A stretch of DNA of 64,000 bases from NCBI RefSeq assembly GCF_902833055.1, contig NZ_CADFEJ010000005.1, positions 1 through 64,000 of the forward strand, read 5' to 3'. Source of the DNA: Burkholderia territorii (GTDB taxonomy: Bacteria > Pseudomonadota > Gammaproteobacteria > Burkholderiales > Burkholderiaceae). The notes beneath the pieces are model-generated. The model saw only the letters and a list, made by a program, of their open reading frames with translations. It was not told the DNA's origin and made no database searches. Positions within the stretch are counted from its first letter, which is position 1, and the number at the start of each line of letters is the position of its first letter. Shown here in pieces: positions 50,435 to 59,500 of the stretch. The position numbers and the translations under genes were made by a program.

Positions 50435-52261
50435 ATGGCGACAGTGGCGGATTTCATCGTCGAACGGCTGTACGACTGGGGCGTGCGCCGCGTGTACGGC
50501 TACCCGGGCGACGGCATCAACGGCTTCTTCGGCGCGCTCGGCCGGGCCGGGGGCAAGATCGAATTCATCCAGGCACGCCACGAGGAAATGGCGGCCTTCA
50601 TGGCGTCGGCGCATGCAAAATTTACAGGCGAGCTGGGCGTGTGCGTCGCGACCTCCGGCCCCGGCGCCGCGCATCTCGTGACCGGCCTGTACGATGCGCG
50701 GCTCGATCACATGCCGGTGCTCGCGATCGTCGGCCAGCAGGCGCGCGCGGCGCTCGGTGGCCACTATCAGCAGGAGGTCGATCTCCCGGCCCTTTACAAG
50801 GACGTTGCGGGCGCATTCGTCCAGCTTGCGGTCGTGCCGGGCCAGGTGCGCCATCTCGTCGATCGCGCGGTACGCATCGCCGTCGGCGCGCGCACCGTCA
50901 CCGCGCTGGTGCTGCCGAACGACCTGCAGGAACTCGACTACGCGCCGCCCAAGCGCGCGCATGGCACCGTGCACTCGGGCGTCGGCTATACGGCGCCGAA
51001 GGTCGTGCCGTACGCCGACGATCTGCAGCGCGCGGCCGATGTGCTCAATGCCGGCAAGAAGGTCGCGATGCTGGTCGGCGCGGGCGCGCTGCGCGCGACC
51101 GACGAGGTGATCGCGGTGGCCGACCGGCTCGGCGCGGGCGCCGCGAAGGCGCTGCTCGGCAAGGCCGCGCTGCCCGACGACCTGCCGTGGGTAACCGGCT
51201 CGATCGGGCTGCTCGGCACCAAGCCGAGCTACGAGCTGATGACCGGATGCGACACGCTGCTCGTCGTCGGCTCGGGCTTCCCGTATTCGGAATTCCTGCC
51301 GAAGGAAGGCCAGGCGCGCGGCGTGCAGATCGACCTGAAGGCCGACATGCTGAGCCTGCGTTATCCGATGGAGGTCAACCTCGTCGGCGACAGTGCCGAA
51401 ACGCTGCGTGCGTTGCTGCCGCTGCTGAAGGAGCGGCAGGACACGGGCTGGCGCGACCAGATCGCGAAATGGAACGCGGACTGGCACGAGACGCTCGCCG
51501 CGCGCGCGGCCGCGAAGGCGAGCCCCGGGCGCGGCGTGAATCCGCAGCGCGCGTTCACCGAGCTGTCGCCGCGGCTGCCCGACGACGTGATCCTGACGAG
51601 CGATTCGGGGTCCTGCGCAAATTGGTATGCGCGCGACCTGATGATACGGCGCGGAATGATGGGCTCGCTGTCGGGCGGCCTCGCATCGATGGGCGCGGCG
51701 GTACCGTATGCGATCGCCGCGAAGTTCGCGTATCCGGTACGCCCCGTGATCGCGATGGTCGGCGACGGCGCGATGCAAATGAACAACATGGCGGAGCTGA
51801 TCACGGTCGCGAAGTACTGGCGGCAGTGGCCGGACCCGCGCTGGATCTGCATGGTGCTGAACAACGAGGATCTGAACCAGGTGACGTGGGAACAACGCGT
51901 GATGGAAGGCGATCCGAAACTCGACGCGTCGCAGCAGATACCGAACGTGCCGTACTACCGCTTCGCGACGCTGCTCGGGCTGAAGGGCATCTACGTCGAC
52001 GATCCGGAACAGCTCGGTGCCGCGTGGGACGAGGCACTCGCATCCGACCGCCCCGTCGTGCTCGAGGTCAAGAGCGATCCGGAAGTGCCGCCGCTGCCGC
52101 CGCACGTGACGCTGCAGCAGGCCAAGCATTTTGCCGAATCGCTGATGAAGGGCGACCCGCGCGAAGCCAACGTGATCGTCGAGACCGCGCGACAGGTGCT
52201 GTCGGCCGTGCTGCCGGGTAATGGCGAGCATGGCGGCAAGGGAGGCAGGCACGAGTCGTAG
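50435..52261 (+). CDS. Thiamine-diphosphate enzyme, pyruvate-oxidase-like
   Basis: A 608-residue ThDP-dependent enzyme of the POX/acetolactate-synthase family. The Glu that activates ThDP is in ARHEEMAAFMASAHAKFTG, and the diphosphate-Mg motif GDGAMQMNNMAELITVAKYW is intact near residue 445-465. The FAD-binding middle domain is present. It probably oxidises or decarboxylates pyruvate to acetate, as PoxB does, with electrons to quinone or oxygen. The strong ribosome binding site AAGGAG precedes the ATG by 7 nt. Confidence 0.85.
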   Translation: MATVADFIVERLYDWGVRRVYGYPGDGINGFFGALGRAGGKIEFIQARHEEMAAFMASAHAKFTGELGVCVATSGPGAAHLVTGLYDARLDHMPVLAIVGQQARAALGGHYQQEVDLPALYKDVAGAFVQLAVVPGQVRHLVDRAVRIAVGARTVTALVLPNDLQELDYAPPKRAHGTVHSGVGYTAPKVVPYADDLQRAADVLNAGKKVAMLVGAGALRATDEVIAVADRLGAGAAKALLGKAALPDDLPWVTGSIGLLGTKPSYELMTGCDTLLVVGSGFPYSEFLPKEGQARGVQIDLKADMLSLRYPMEVNLVGDSAETLRALLPLLKERQDTGWRDQIAKWNADWHETLAARAAAKASPGRGVNPQRAFTELSPRLPDDVILTSDSGSCANWYARDLMIRRGMMGSLSGGLASMGAAVPYAIAAKFAYPVRPVIAMVGDGAMQMNNMAELITVAKYWRQWPDPRWICMVLNNEDLNQVTWEQRVMEGDPKLDASQQIPNVPYYRFATLLGLKGIYVDDPEQLGAAWDEALASDRPVVLEVKSDPEVPPLPPHVTLQQAKHFAESLMKGDPREANVIVETARQVLSAVLPGNGEHGGKGGRHES

Positions 52262-52348
52262 CGCACGACGCGCGGCAGGGGCACGGGCACGGGCACGGCG
52301 CGCGCGTCCCGTCGCGCTGCCGCGGCGTGCACGGTACAGCGCGGCGCG

Positions 52349-54127
52349 TCAGCCGATATCGACGTCGTCGCGCCCGTCGCCCTGCAGCGCGAGCGCCGCG
52401 TTGACCAGCCCGACCTGCGCGAGCGTAAAGGGAAAATTCCCGCACATGCGCCGTGCCTTCACGTCGTATTCCTCGGACAGCAGCCCGACGTCGTTGCGCA
52501 GGCCAAGAAGCCGCTCGAACAGCGCATGTGCGTCGGCGTCACGCCCCTGCATCCGGTACACCTGCGCGAGCCAGAAGCCGGCCGCGACGAACGCGCCCTC
52601 GGTGCCTTCGCATCCATCCCTGAAACGCGGCGGCCGGTAACGGAACGGCAGGCCGTCCTCGAGCAGCTCGTGCTCGATGGCGGCGACCGTCGCCGCGACG
52701 CGCGGATCCGCCGCATCGAGCATTCCGGTCAGCGGAATCAGCAGCAGGCTGATGTCGAGCCCGTCGCCGTCGTAGCGGTCGACGAAACGGCCGAGCTTCG
52801 GGTGATAGCCGCGGGCGAGCACATCCGCGCGCACGGTGTCGGCCCAGCGTCGCCATTCGTCGAGCGGCGCGTGATGGCCGAACGCGCGTGCGGAACGATA
52901 CGCACTTTCGACGGCGGCCCACACCATCACCTTCGACGACGTGAACGGGTACCGGCCGCTGCGCACCTCCCAGATCCCTTCGTCCGGCTCGCGCCAGATC
53001 GTCGCGAGATGGTCGAGGAGCCGGCGCTCGAGCGTCCACGCATCGTCGTCGGGCGGCAGTCCGTGCCGGCGCGCCTGATACAGCGCGGCCAGCACCTCGC
53101 CGTAGACGTCCAGCTGCAATTGTTCGGCCGCCGCGTTGCCGAAGCGCACCGGCCGCGCGCCTTCGTACCCGGCCAGATGCGCGGCCGTCCATTCGTCCGC
53201 GCGCCGGCCGCCGTCGGCCGCGTACAGCACCTGCAATTGCGCGGGGTGATCGGCGATCGCGCGTACCAGCCAGTCCCGCCAGCGCGCGGCCTCCTCGCGG
53301 TAGCCGCAGCGCACCAGCGCGCGCAGCGTGAAGCTCGCGTCGCGCAGCCAGCAGAACCGGTAATCCCAGTTGCGCACGCCGCCGAATCGTTCGGGCAGCG
53401 AGCTCGTCGGCGCAGCGATGATGCCGCCGGTGCGCACGCTCGACAGCAGCTTCACGGTGATCAGCGCGCGCTCGATCGCGTCGCGATACGGGCCTTGCGC
53501 CGCATTGCACTTCGACCACACGCGCCAGAACGCCTGCGTGTCGCGCAGCGACGCGTACGCGTCGGGCACCGACGGCGGCCGGTCGAACGAACGCGCGTAG
53601 CTGATGCAGAAATCCGCGCGCTCCCCCGCCGCGATCCGGTGCGTGCCGACGAGCCGGTCGTCGCGCACGTCGAGGTGCACGTCGGCATCGAGCCACATCG
53701 CGTCGCCGCCCGTCATCATCCGCCAGCGCCGGCCGAGACGGCGGCACCACGGCAGCGCGTGGCCGTAGTCGAAGCGCACGCCGAGATCGACGTCGAACTC
53801 GACCGTCCCGCGCTCGCCGCGCACGCTGCGAATCAGGCACGGGTCGGCCGCGGCCCAGCTCATCCAGTCGATCACGACGGCGCAGCCCGACGCGGTCTCG
53901 AACGTCGTCTCGAGCACCGCGGTGCCGGGCAGGTAGCGGCGCGTCGCGCGGGCGTCCGGGTCGCGCGGCGCGATACGGAAACGGCCGTTCTCGGGCGTGC
54001 CGACGAGTGCGGCGAAGCACGGCGGCGAGTCGAAGTCCGGCCAGCACAGCCAGTCGATGCTGCCGTCGAGCGCGACGAGCGCGGCGCTGCGGCCGTCGCC
54101 GATCAGCGCGTAATCCTCGATCCGCAT
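52349..54127 (-). CDS. Glycoside hydrolase family 15 protein
   Basis: A 592-residue enzyme of the GH15 type, with an N-terminal beta-sandwich and a C-terminal (alpha/alpha)6 barrel. The general-acid region EPDEGIWEVRSG and the general-base region SEEYDV are visible, as is GVRNWDYRFCWLRDASFTL. Relatives are glucoamylases and trehalases; trehalose or a short alpha-glucan is likely. No signal peptide, so it is cytoplasmic. It follows the SDR gene by 5 bp. ATG at 54127. Confidence 0.88.
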   Translation of the reverse strand: MRIEDYALIGDGRSAALVALDGSIDWLCWPDFDSPPCFAALVGTPENGRFRIAPRDPDARATRRYLPGTAVLETTFETASGCAVVIDWMSWAAADPCLIRSVRGERGTVEFDVDLGVRFDYGHALPWCRRLGRRWRMMTGGDAMWLDADVHLDVRDDRLVGTHRIAAGERADFCISYARSFDRPPSVPDAYASLRDTQAFWRVWSKCNAAQGPYRDAIERALITVKLLSSVRTGGIIAAPTSSLPERFGGVRNWDYRFCWLRDASFTLRALVRCGYREEAARWRDWLVRAIADHPAQLQVLYAADGGRRADEWTAAHLAGYEGARPVRFGNAAAEQLQLDVYGEVLAALYQARRHGLPPDDDAWTLERRLLDHLATIWREPDEGIWEVRSGRYPFTSSKVMVWAAVESAYRSARAFGHHAPLDEWRRWADTVRADVLARGYHPKLGRFVDRYDGDGLDISLLLIPLTGMLDAADPRVAATVAAIEHELLEDGLPFRYRPPRFRDGCEGTEGAFVAAGFWLAQVYRMQGRDADAHALFERLLGLRNDVGLLSEEYDVKARRMCGNFPFTLAQVGLVNAALALQGDGRDDVDIG

Positions 54128-54132
54128 CGCGC

Positions 54133-55116
54133 TCACCGGTTCAGCTTGCGCGCGGCGACGAAACTCGCCGCGAGCACCGCGCAGATCGCGCCGAACGCGA
54201 GCGCGCGCGATGCGCCGAGCCCGGCCTCGGCGCCGGTGCGACGCGCTTCCGAACTGAACGCCCCGCGTGTCGCATGATGGCCGGGCACGGGCTGCCACAG
54301 GTTCGATTCGCGCGGGCCGGCCGGCTCCGCGCGTTGCTGGCCGCGCACCGCCTTGTGTGCGAGATAGCGATCGAACAAGCCGGGCGCGAGCGCGTTCGCG
54401 ACGATCGCGGCAAGCGACGACCAGCCGACCCAGCGCTCGCGGCACGGATGGCGCGCCGCCTGCACGATCGCGTCGGCCGCCACCTCCGGCGCATAGACGG
54501 GCGCAACCGGGCGTGGCGCGTGCGGCAGCGCGGAGGCGGCCCAGTCGAACTGCGGCGTGTCGATCGCAGGCAGTTGCACCATCGTCACGCGCACGCGGCT
54601 GCCCGCATGCAGCAGCTCGCAGCGCAGTGCGTCGGTGAAGCCGCGAATCGCATGTTTCGCGCCGCAGTACGGCGCCTGCAGCGGAATCGACCGGTACGCG
54701 AGTGCGGAGCCGACCTGCACGATCGTGCCGCGATTGCGCGCGGCCATGCGCGCCAGTGCCGCGCGCGTGCCGTACACGCAGCCGAGATACGTGACCTCGG
54801 TCACACGCGCGTAGTCTTCCGGCGCGATCTCGTCGAACGGAGCGAACACCGTCACCATCGCGTTGTTGACCCACACGTCGAGCGGGCCGAGTTCGTTCTC
54901 GATGCGCTCGGCGGCCGCATCGAGCGCGGCGGCATCGCTGACGTCTACGGCAATCGGCAGTGCCTCGACACCATAGGCGCGCACTTCGCACGCGGTGTCG
55001 TCCAGCGCACGCGGATCGCGCGCGAGCAGCGCGACGTTCGCGCCGCGCCGCGCAAACGCATGGGCTGTCGCACGGCCGACGCCGGCGCTCGCACCCGTGA
55101 TCGCGACGGTCTTCAC
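54133..55116 (-). CDS. SDR-family oxidoreductase with C-terminal membrane anchor
   Basis: A 327-residue short-chain dehydrogenase with the cofactor motif TGASAGVGRAT, NNAMV and the catalytic YCGAK (Tyr and Lys). A C-terminal hydrophobic segment (ALAFGAICAVLAASFVAARK) could anchor it in the inner membrane. The start is GTG at 55116 with GGAGGA upstream. First gene of a two-gene unit with the GH15 gene; the link between them is not clear. Confidence 0.88.
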   Translation of the reverse strand: MKTVAITGASAGVGRATAHAFARRGANVALLARDPRALDDTACEVRAYGVEALPIAVDVSDAAALDAAAERIENELGPLDVWVNNAMVTVFAPFDEIAPEDYARVTEVTYLGCVYGTRAALARMAARNRGTIVQVGSALAYRSIPLQAPYCGAKHAIRGFTDALRCELLHAGSRVRVTMVQLPAIDTPQFDWAASALPHAPRPVAPVYAPEVAADAIVQAARHPCRERWVGWSSLAAIVANALAPGLFDRYLAHKAVRGQQRAEPAGPRESNLWQPVPGHHATRGAFSSEARRTGAEAGLGASRALAFGAICAVLAASFVAARKLNR

Positions 55117-55261
55117 GGTCGGTTCCTCCGGTTTCCCTGACGATGGGCGGTGGGCGGCACGCGGCGGGGACGCTCCCCGAGCGGCGTGCCGGAACACGAT
55201 CGCCATAGCAAACGACGTGCCGCGCACCGTGATCCGGGCGCGCCATGGACGGTCGTCCAAT

Positions 55262-55278
55262 TTACAAGCGGGCTGTAA
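55262..55278. promoter_or_regulatory. Inverted repeat between divergent SDR and oxidase genes
   Basis: TTACA-N7-TGTAA in the 277-bp gap between the SDR gene and the second oxidase operon. It could be a regulator site for either transcript. No other structure was found in the gap. Confidence 0.35.
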
Positions 55279-55393
55279 CGCGCAGCGCGCTGCATGAGCG
55301 CGCAGCAGTCGCGATGCATGCACTGCACGCGCACGGAAATTGCTGCGGCGCGAACGGCTGTCGTCACGCCGCCGAATCCGGCAAGGAGCCGTG

Positions 55394-56449
55394 TTGCCCG
55401 TCCTGACGCTCATGAAAGCGATGAAAGCGCGCCGTATCGTTCGCACTGCCGCGAGTGCGTGCGTCGTCGCCCCGCTGGCCGCGCGCGCGGCCAGCGAACC
55501 CGACGCACCGGGCGGGTCGCTGCCGCTCGCTTACGTCGTGCATGCGGCGGGCCCGGCCGCGCGGCCGGTCTTCGTGCTCGGCTGGGCGCTGCTCGCGCTG
55601 TGCACGTTCGTGTGCATCGCGATCGCGGTGCTGCTGCTGATCGCGACCTTTCGCCGCCGCGCGCGCGCGGGCGGCGGCCACGACAGCGGCCTCGCGATCG
55701 TGACGGTCGGCTCCGCGATCTCGGTCGTGCTGCTGTTCGGCGCGCTCGTCTACATGCTGCGCGTGCTCGGCACCGTGGCCTTGCCGCCGCGGCCGCCCGC
55801 GCTCACGATCGTCGTGACCGCGCACGACTGGTGGTGGGCCGTCCGCTATCCCGACGACGCGGGCGGCACCGCGTTCGTCACCGCGAACGAGATCCACATT
55901 CCGGTCGGCGAACCCGTGGCGGTCGAACTGAAAAGCGCGGACGTGATCCACGCGTTCTGGGTGCCGCAACTGGCCGGCAAGACGCAGACGATTCCCGGCC
56001 AGACGAATCATCAGTGGCTGCAAGCCGACCGGCCGGGCGTATACCGCGGTCAGTGCTCGCAATACTGCGGCGCGCAGCACGCGCACATGGCGTTCGAGGT
56101 CGTGGCCGAGCCGCCGGATGCGTTTCGCGCGTGGCTCGCCGCGCAACGGCAGCCGCCGCCGGCGCCCGCGGCCGGCGCCGAGCAACGCGGGCGGCATGTG
56201 TTCTCGATGCGCTGCGCGGGCTGCCACACGGTGCGCGGCACCGACGCGACCGGCGACGCGGGCCCCGACCTGTCGCATCTGGGGTCGCGCCGGCTGCTCG
56301 CGGCCGGCACGCTCGACAACACGCCCGACAACCTGCGGCGCTGGATCGCGCATGCGCAGCAGATCAAGCCGCAGACGCTGATGCCGTCGTTCGCGCTCGC
56401 GCCGCGCGACGCCGACGATCTCGCCGCCTATCTCGCAACGCTGCACTGA
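55394..56449 (+). CDS. Cytochrome oxidase subunit II fused to cytochrome c (operon 2)
   Basis: A 351-residue paralogue of the operon-1 subunit II, with signal sequence, two helices, HDWWWAVRY aromatic region, CuA site (VIHAFW; CSQYC with Gln in place of the usual Glu; H and M in QHAHM) and one C-terminal haem site CAGCH. The Glu ligates copper by its backbone, so Gln need not destroy the centre. The start is probably TTG at 55394 (AAGGAG 5 nt upstream); GTG 55391 and ATG 55412 are alternatives. Confidence 0.88.
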   Translation: MPVLTLMKAMKARRIVRTAASACVVAPLAARAASEPDAPGGSLPLAYVVHAAGPAARPVFVLGWALLALCTFVCIAIAVLLLIATFRRRARAGGGHDSGLAIVTVGSAISVVLLFGALVYMLRVLGTVALPPRPPALTIVVTAHDWWWAVRYPDDAGGTAFVTANEIHIPVGEPVAVELKSADVIHAFWVPQLAGKTQTIPGQTNHQWLQADRPGVYRGQCSQYCGAQHAHMAFEVVAEPPDAFRAWLAAQRQPPPAPAAGAEQRGRHVFSMRCAGCHTVRGTDATGDAGPDLSHLGSRRLLAAGTLDNTPDNLRRWIAHAQQIKPQTLMPSFALAPRDADDLAAYLATLH

Positions 56450-56462
56450 ACGGAGGATGACG

Positions 56463-59102
56463 ATGGCCGTAGCCCGCGACATGCCCGCTCCGCTCGACCG
56501 CGTGCCCGACCTCGGCGAAGCACCGCCCGGCTCCGCGCACGAGCGCGAACTGGCCGCGCTGTGGGAATCGGAACCCGGCTGGCGCGGCTGGCTCGGCACG
56601 GTGGACCACAAGCGCGTCGGGCTGCGCTATATCGTCACCGCGTTCGCCTTCCTGCTGCTCGGCGGCGTCGAGGCGCTCGTGATGCGCATCCAGCTCGCGC
56701 GGCCGAATGCGACCGTACTCACGCCCGCGCAGTACGACTCGCTGTTCACGATGCACGGCGTCACGATGATCTTCCTGTACGCGCTGCCGGTGCTGTCCGG
56801 CTTCGCGAACTACCTGTGGCCGCTGATGCTCGGCTCGCGCGACATGGCCTTCCCTAGGCTGAACGCGTTCTCGTACTGGGTATTCCTGTTCGCCGGCCTG
56901 TTCCTGTATGCGAGCTTTCCGCTCGGCGCGGTGCCGGACGGCGGCTGGTTCAACTACGTGCCGCTCACGTCCCTCGATTACAGCGCCGGTGCGAACATCG
57001 ACATCTATGCGCTCGGCATGATCCTGCTCGGCATCTCGACGACCGGCGGCGCCGCGAACTTCGTCGTCACGCTGCTGCGCATGCGTGCTCACGGGATGTC
57101 GATCGACCGGCTGCCGATCATCGTCTGGGGCACGCTTACCGCATCGGTCGCGAACCTCGTCGCCGTGCCGTCCGTGAGCCTCGCGTTCCTGCTGCTGTGG
57201 CTCGACCGCAATGCCGGCACGCATTTCTTCGACGTCGCGAACGGCGGGCGGCCGCTGTTGTGGCAGCACCTGTTCTGGATGTTCGCGCATCCGTGGGTCT
57301 ACGTCGTCGTGCTGCCCGCGATGGGCATCGTGTCGGACGCGCTGCCGACCTTCTGCCGGCGGCCGCTCGTCGCATACGAAGCCGTCGCGGTATCGACGGT
57401 GGCGACGATGCTGATCGGCTTCGAGGTGTGGGTCCATCACATGTTCGCGACCGGCATCGCGCCGCTCGCGCTCGCGTTCTTCGGCGCGGCGAGCATGCTG
57501 ATCTCGATCCCGAGCGCGGTCGCGGTGTTCGCGTGGCTCGCGACGATCTGGACCGGTCGCCCGGTATTCCGCACGCCGTTCCTGTATTTCGCGGGCTTCG
57601 TGCTGATGTTCGTGGTCGGCGGCGTATCGGGCGTGATGACGGCCGCGGTGCCGCTCGACTGGCAGCTGACCGATACGTATTTCGTCGTCGCGCACCTGCA
57701 TTACGTGCTGCTCGGCATCAACGTGTTCCCGGTGCTGGGCGGTGTCACGTACTGGTTCCCGAAATTCACCGGGCGCATGATGAACGAGCGCTTCGGCCGG
57801 CTGACGTTCTGGGTCGTGCTGGTCGGCTTCAACCTCGGCTTCTTCCCGATGCACGTGTCCGGGTTGCTCGGGATGCCGCGCCGCATCTACACGTATCCGT
57901 CGGGAATGGGCTGGGACACGTCGAACCTGCTGACGACGATCGGCTCGTTCGTGTTCGGCATCGGTATCGTGATGTTCGTCGTCAACGCGCTCGTCAGCGC
58001 GCGGCGCGGCGCGCGCGCCGACGACAATCCGTGGGGCGGCGCCGGGCTCGAATGGTCGGTCGCGTCGCCGACGCCCGTCTACAATTTCGCGGTGCTGCCG
58101 CTGGTCGCGTCGCGGCACCCGCTGTGGGAAACGCGGGAGGACCCGATGCGCACCAGCATGCGCGTGGGCTACCGGCTCGCGGACGGCCGCGAGGCGCTCG
58201 CGGTCACGCCGCTCGCGGCGACGCCCAGCGCGATCCTGAAGATGCCCGAGGACAGCTGCGTGCCGTTCGTGCTCGCGCTGCTCGCGACCGCCGTGTTCGC
58301 CGCGATGCTGGCGCGCTCGCCGACGCTCGTGTGCGCGGCCGTCACCGGTTGCGCGATCGGGACCGCCGTGTGGCTGTGGCCGCGCCGCACGCTCGGGCAA
58401 CGTGCGCATCTGCCGGCCCGCGATGCCACGCAGGCTCCGCCGGCCGCCGCCGGCCCGCATCCGGACGAGCCGCGCTCGGTGAGTACGCCGTCCGGCGCGC
58501 CGGCCGCATGCGTCGAACCGCTGCCGGTCGGCAGTTGCGGCAAGCGCGCGGGCGGCTGGTGGGGTGTCGTCACGCTGATCGTGACCGAGGCCGGGTTGTT
58601 CGGCTACCTGCTGTTCTGCTATTTCTATCTGCAGTCGCAAACGACCGCGCCATGGCCGCCCGAAGGAATGCCGAAGATCGGGCTCGCGGCCGGCAACACC
58701 GCCGTGCTGCTGTCGAGCAGCGTGTTCGTCTGGCTCGCCGAGCGTGCGGTAAAGGCCGGGCGGCAGCGGCGCGCGGTGGCCGCGCTCGCCGTCGCGCTGC
58801 TGCTCGGCGTCGCGTTCGCGCTCGTTCAGCTGCACGAGTGGCACGACCATCCATACGGACCGACCGCGCACCTGTACGGCAGCCTGTACTTCACGCTCAC
58901 CGGCTTCCACCTCGCGCACGTGGCGGCCGGTCTCGTCATTCTCGCGTTGCTCGCCGGATGGACCGCCGCCGGCTTCTTCGGCCCCGAACGGCGCGTCGCG
59001 CTCACGGTCGGCGGACTCTACTGGCACTTCGTCGACGTCGTATGGCTGTTCATCTTCACCGCGCTGTACGTATCGCCGTACTGGCTCAGGAGTCCCGGAT
59101 GA
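56463..59102 (+). CDS. Cytochrome oxidase subunit I-III fusion (operon 2)
   Basis: An 879-residue fusion: subunit I (about 1-590) joined by a Pro/Ala-rich linker to subunit III (about 690-879, EAGLFGYLLFCYFYLQSQ, HLYGSLYFTLTGFHLAHV). Haem and CuB ligands are kept (His98, His276, His325, His326, VAHLHYV) as is the cross-link Tyr280. Changes: the D-channel Glu is Trp278 (AHPWVY), the K-channel Lys is Ala354 (SAVAVF), and the magnesium-site His next to DTY is Thr. The D-channel entrance Asp127 is kept. ATG 56463 is chosen because GGAGG lies 6 nt before it. Confidence 0.92.
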   Translation: MAVARDMPAPLDRVPDLGEAPPGSAHERELAALWESEPGWRGWLGTVDHKRVGLRYIVTAFAFLLLGGVEALVMRIQLARPNATVLTPAQYDSLFTMHGVTMIFLYALPVLSGFANYLWPLMLGSRDMAFPRLNAFSYWVFLFAGLFLYASFPLGAVPDGGWFNYVPLTSLDYSAGANIDIYALGMILLGISTTGGAANFVVTLLRMRAHGMSIDRLPIIVWGTLTASVANLVAVPSVSLAFLLLWLDRNAGTHFFDVANGGRPLLWQHLFWMFAHPWVYVVVLPAMGIVSDALPTFCRRPLVAYEAVAVSTVATMLIGFEVWVHHMFATGIAPLALAFFGAASMLISIPSAVAVFAWLATIWTGRPVFRTPFLYFAGFVLMFVVGGVSGVMTAAVPLDWQLTDTYFVVAHLHYVLLGINVFPVLGGVTYWFPKFTGRMMNERFGRLTFWVVLVGFNLGFFPMHVSGLLGMPRRIYTYPSGMGWDTSNLLTTIGSFVFGIGIVMFVVNALVSARRGARADDNPWGGAGLEWSVASPTPVYNFAVLPLVASRHPLWETREDPMRTSMRVGYRLADGREALAVTPLAATPSAILKMPEDSCVPFVLALLATAVFAAMLARSPTLVCAAVTGCAIGTAVWLWPRRTLGQRAHLPARDATQAPPAAAGPHPDEPRSVSTPSGAPAACVEPLPVGSCGKRAGGWWGVVTLIVTEAGLFGYLLFCYFYLQSQTTAPWPPEGMPKIGLAAGNTAVLLSSSVFVWLAERAVKAGRQRRAVAALAVALLLGVAFALVQLHEWHDHPYGPTAHLYGSLYFTLTGFHLAHVAAGLVILALLAGWTAAGFFGPERRVALTVGGLYWHFVDVVWLFIFTALYVSPYWLRSPG

Positions 59103-59500
59103 TCTTCGCACGACGCTCGTGGACGACATGGCTCGCGATCGCGGCCGGCCTGGTCGGCGCGCCCGCGCTGTGGTTCGCGCAGATGATGGCCTCCGAGACG
59201 CTCGCGTCGACCGCGTGCTATCCGCTCGGCGTCGCGCAGGCCGCGCCGCGCTGGGCGCACGTGGGCGTGTGGCTCGCGCTGATCGCCGCCTGTGCGTTCG
59301 CGCTGGCGACGGCGTTCGCCGCGTGGGTCGTACGCACGTGGCAACGCGGGCATGACCCCAACGTGCAGGCCGCGACGCGCGACGACAGCACGCGCTTCCT
59401 CGCGCGCTGCGGGATGCTCGCCGCGCTCGGATTCGTGATCGGTCTCGTGTTCACCGGGATCGTCACTGCTTTCGTCGGACCGTGCAGCCCATGGCGTTGA
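59099..59500 (+). CDS. Small membrane protein of oxidase operon 2
   Basis: A 133-residue protein with three hydrophobic segments (about 11-30, 53-77 and 105-127). No family was recognised, but it occupies the same position as the small gene at 41231-41548 of operon 1. Its ATG overlaps the fusion stop (ATGA) and it overlaps the next gene by 10 bp. Confidence 0.65.
   Translation: MIFARRSWTTWLAIAAGLVGAPALWFAQMMASETLASTACYPLGVAQAAPRWAHVGVWLALIAACAFALATAFAAWVVRTWQRGHDPNVQAATRDDSTRFLARCGMLAALGFVIGLVFTGIVTAFVGPCSPWR

Noticed and set aside
52526..54277. A 583-residue open frame on the plus strand opposite the GH15 gene
   Set aside because: It is Arg/His/Gln-rich without motifs, lies entirely antisense to a clear GH15 enzyme and is what GC-rich codon bias produces on the opposite strand.
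56364..59129. A 921-residue open frame on the minus strand opposite the oxidase I-III fusion
   Set aside because: The composition is charged and low in complexity and the plus-strand gene has all haem and copper ligands; the frame is a shadow.
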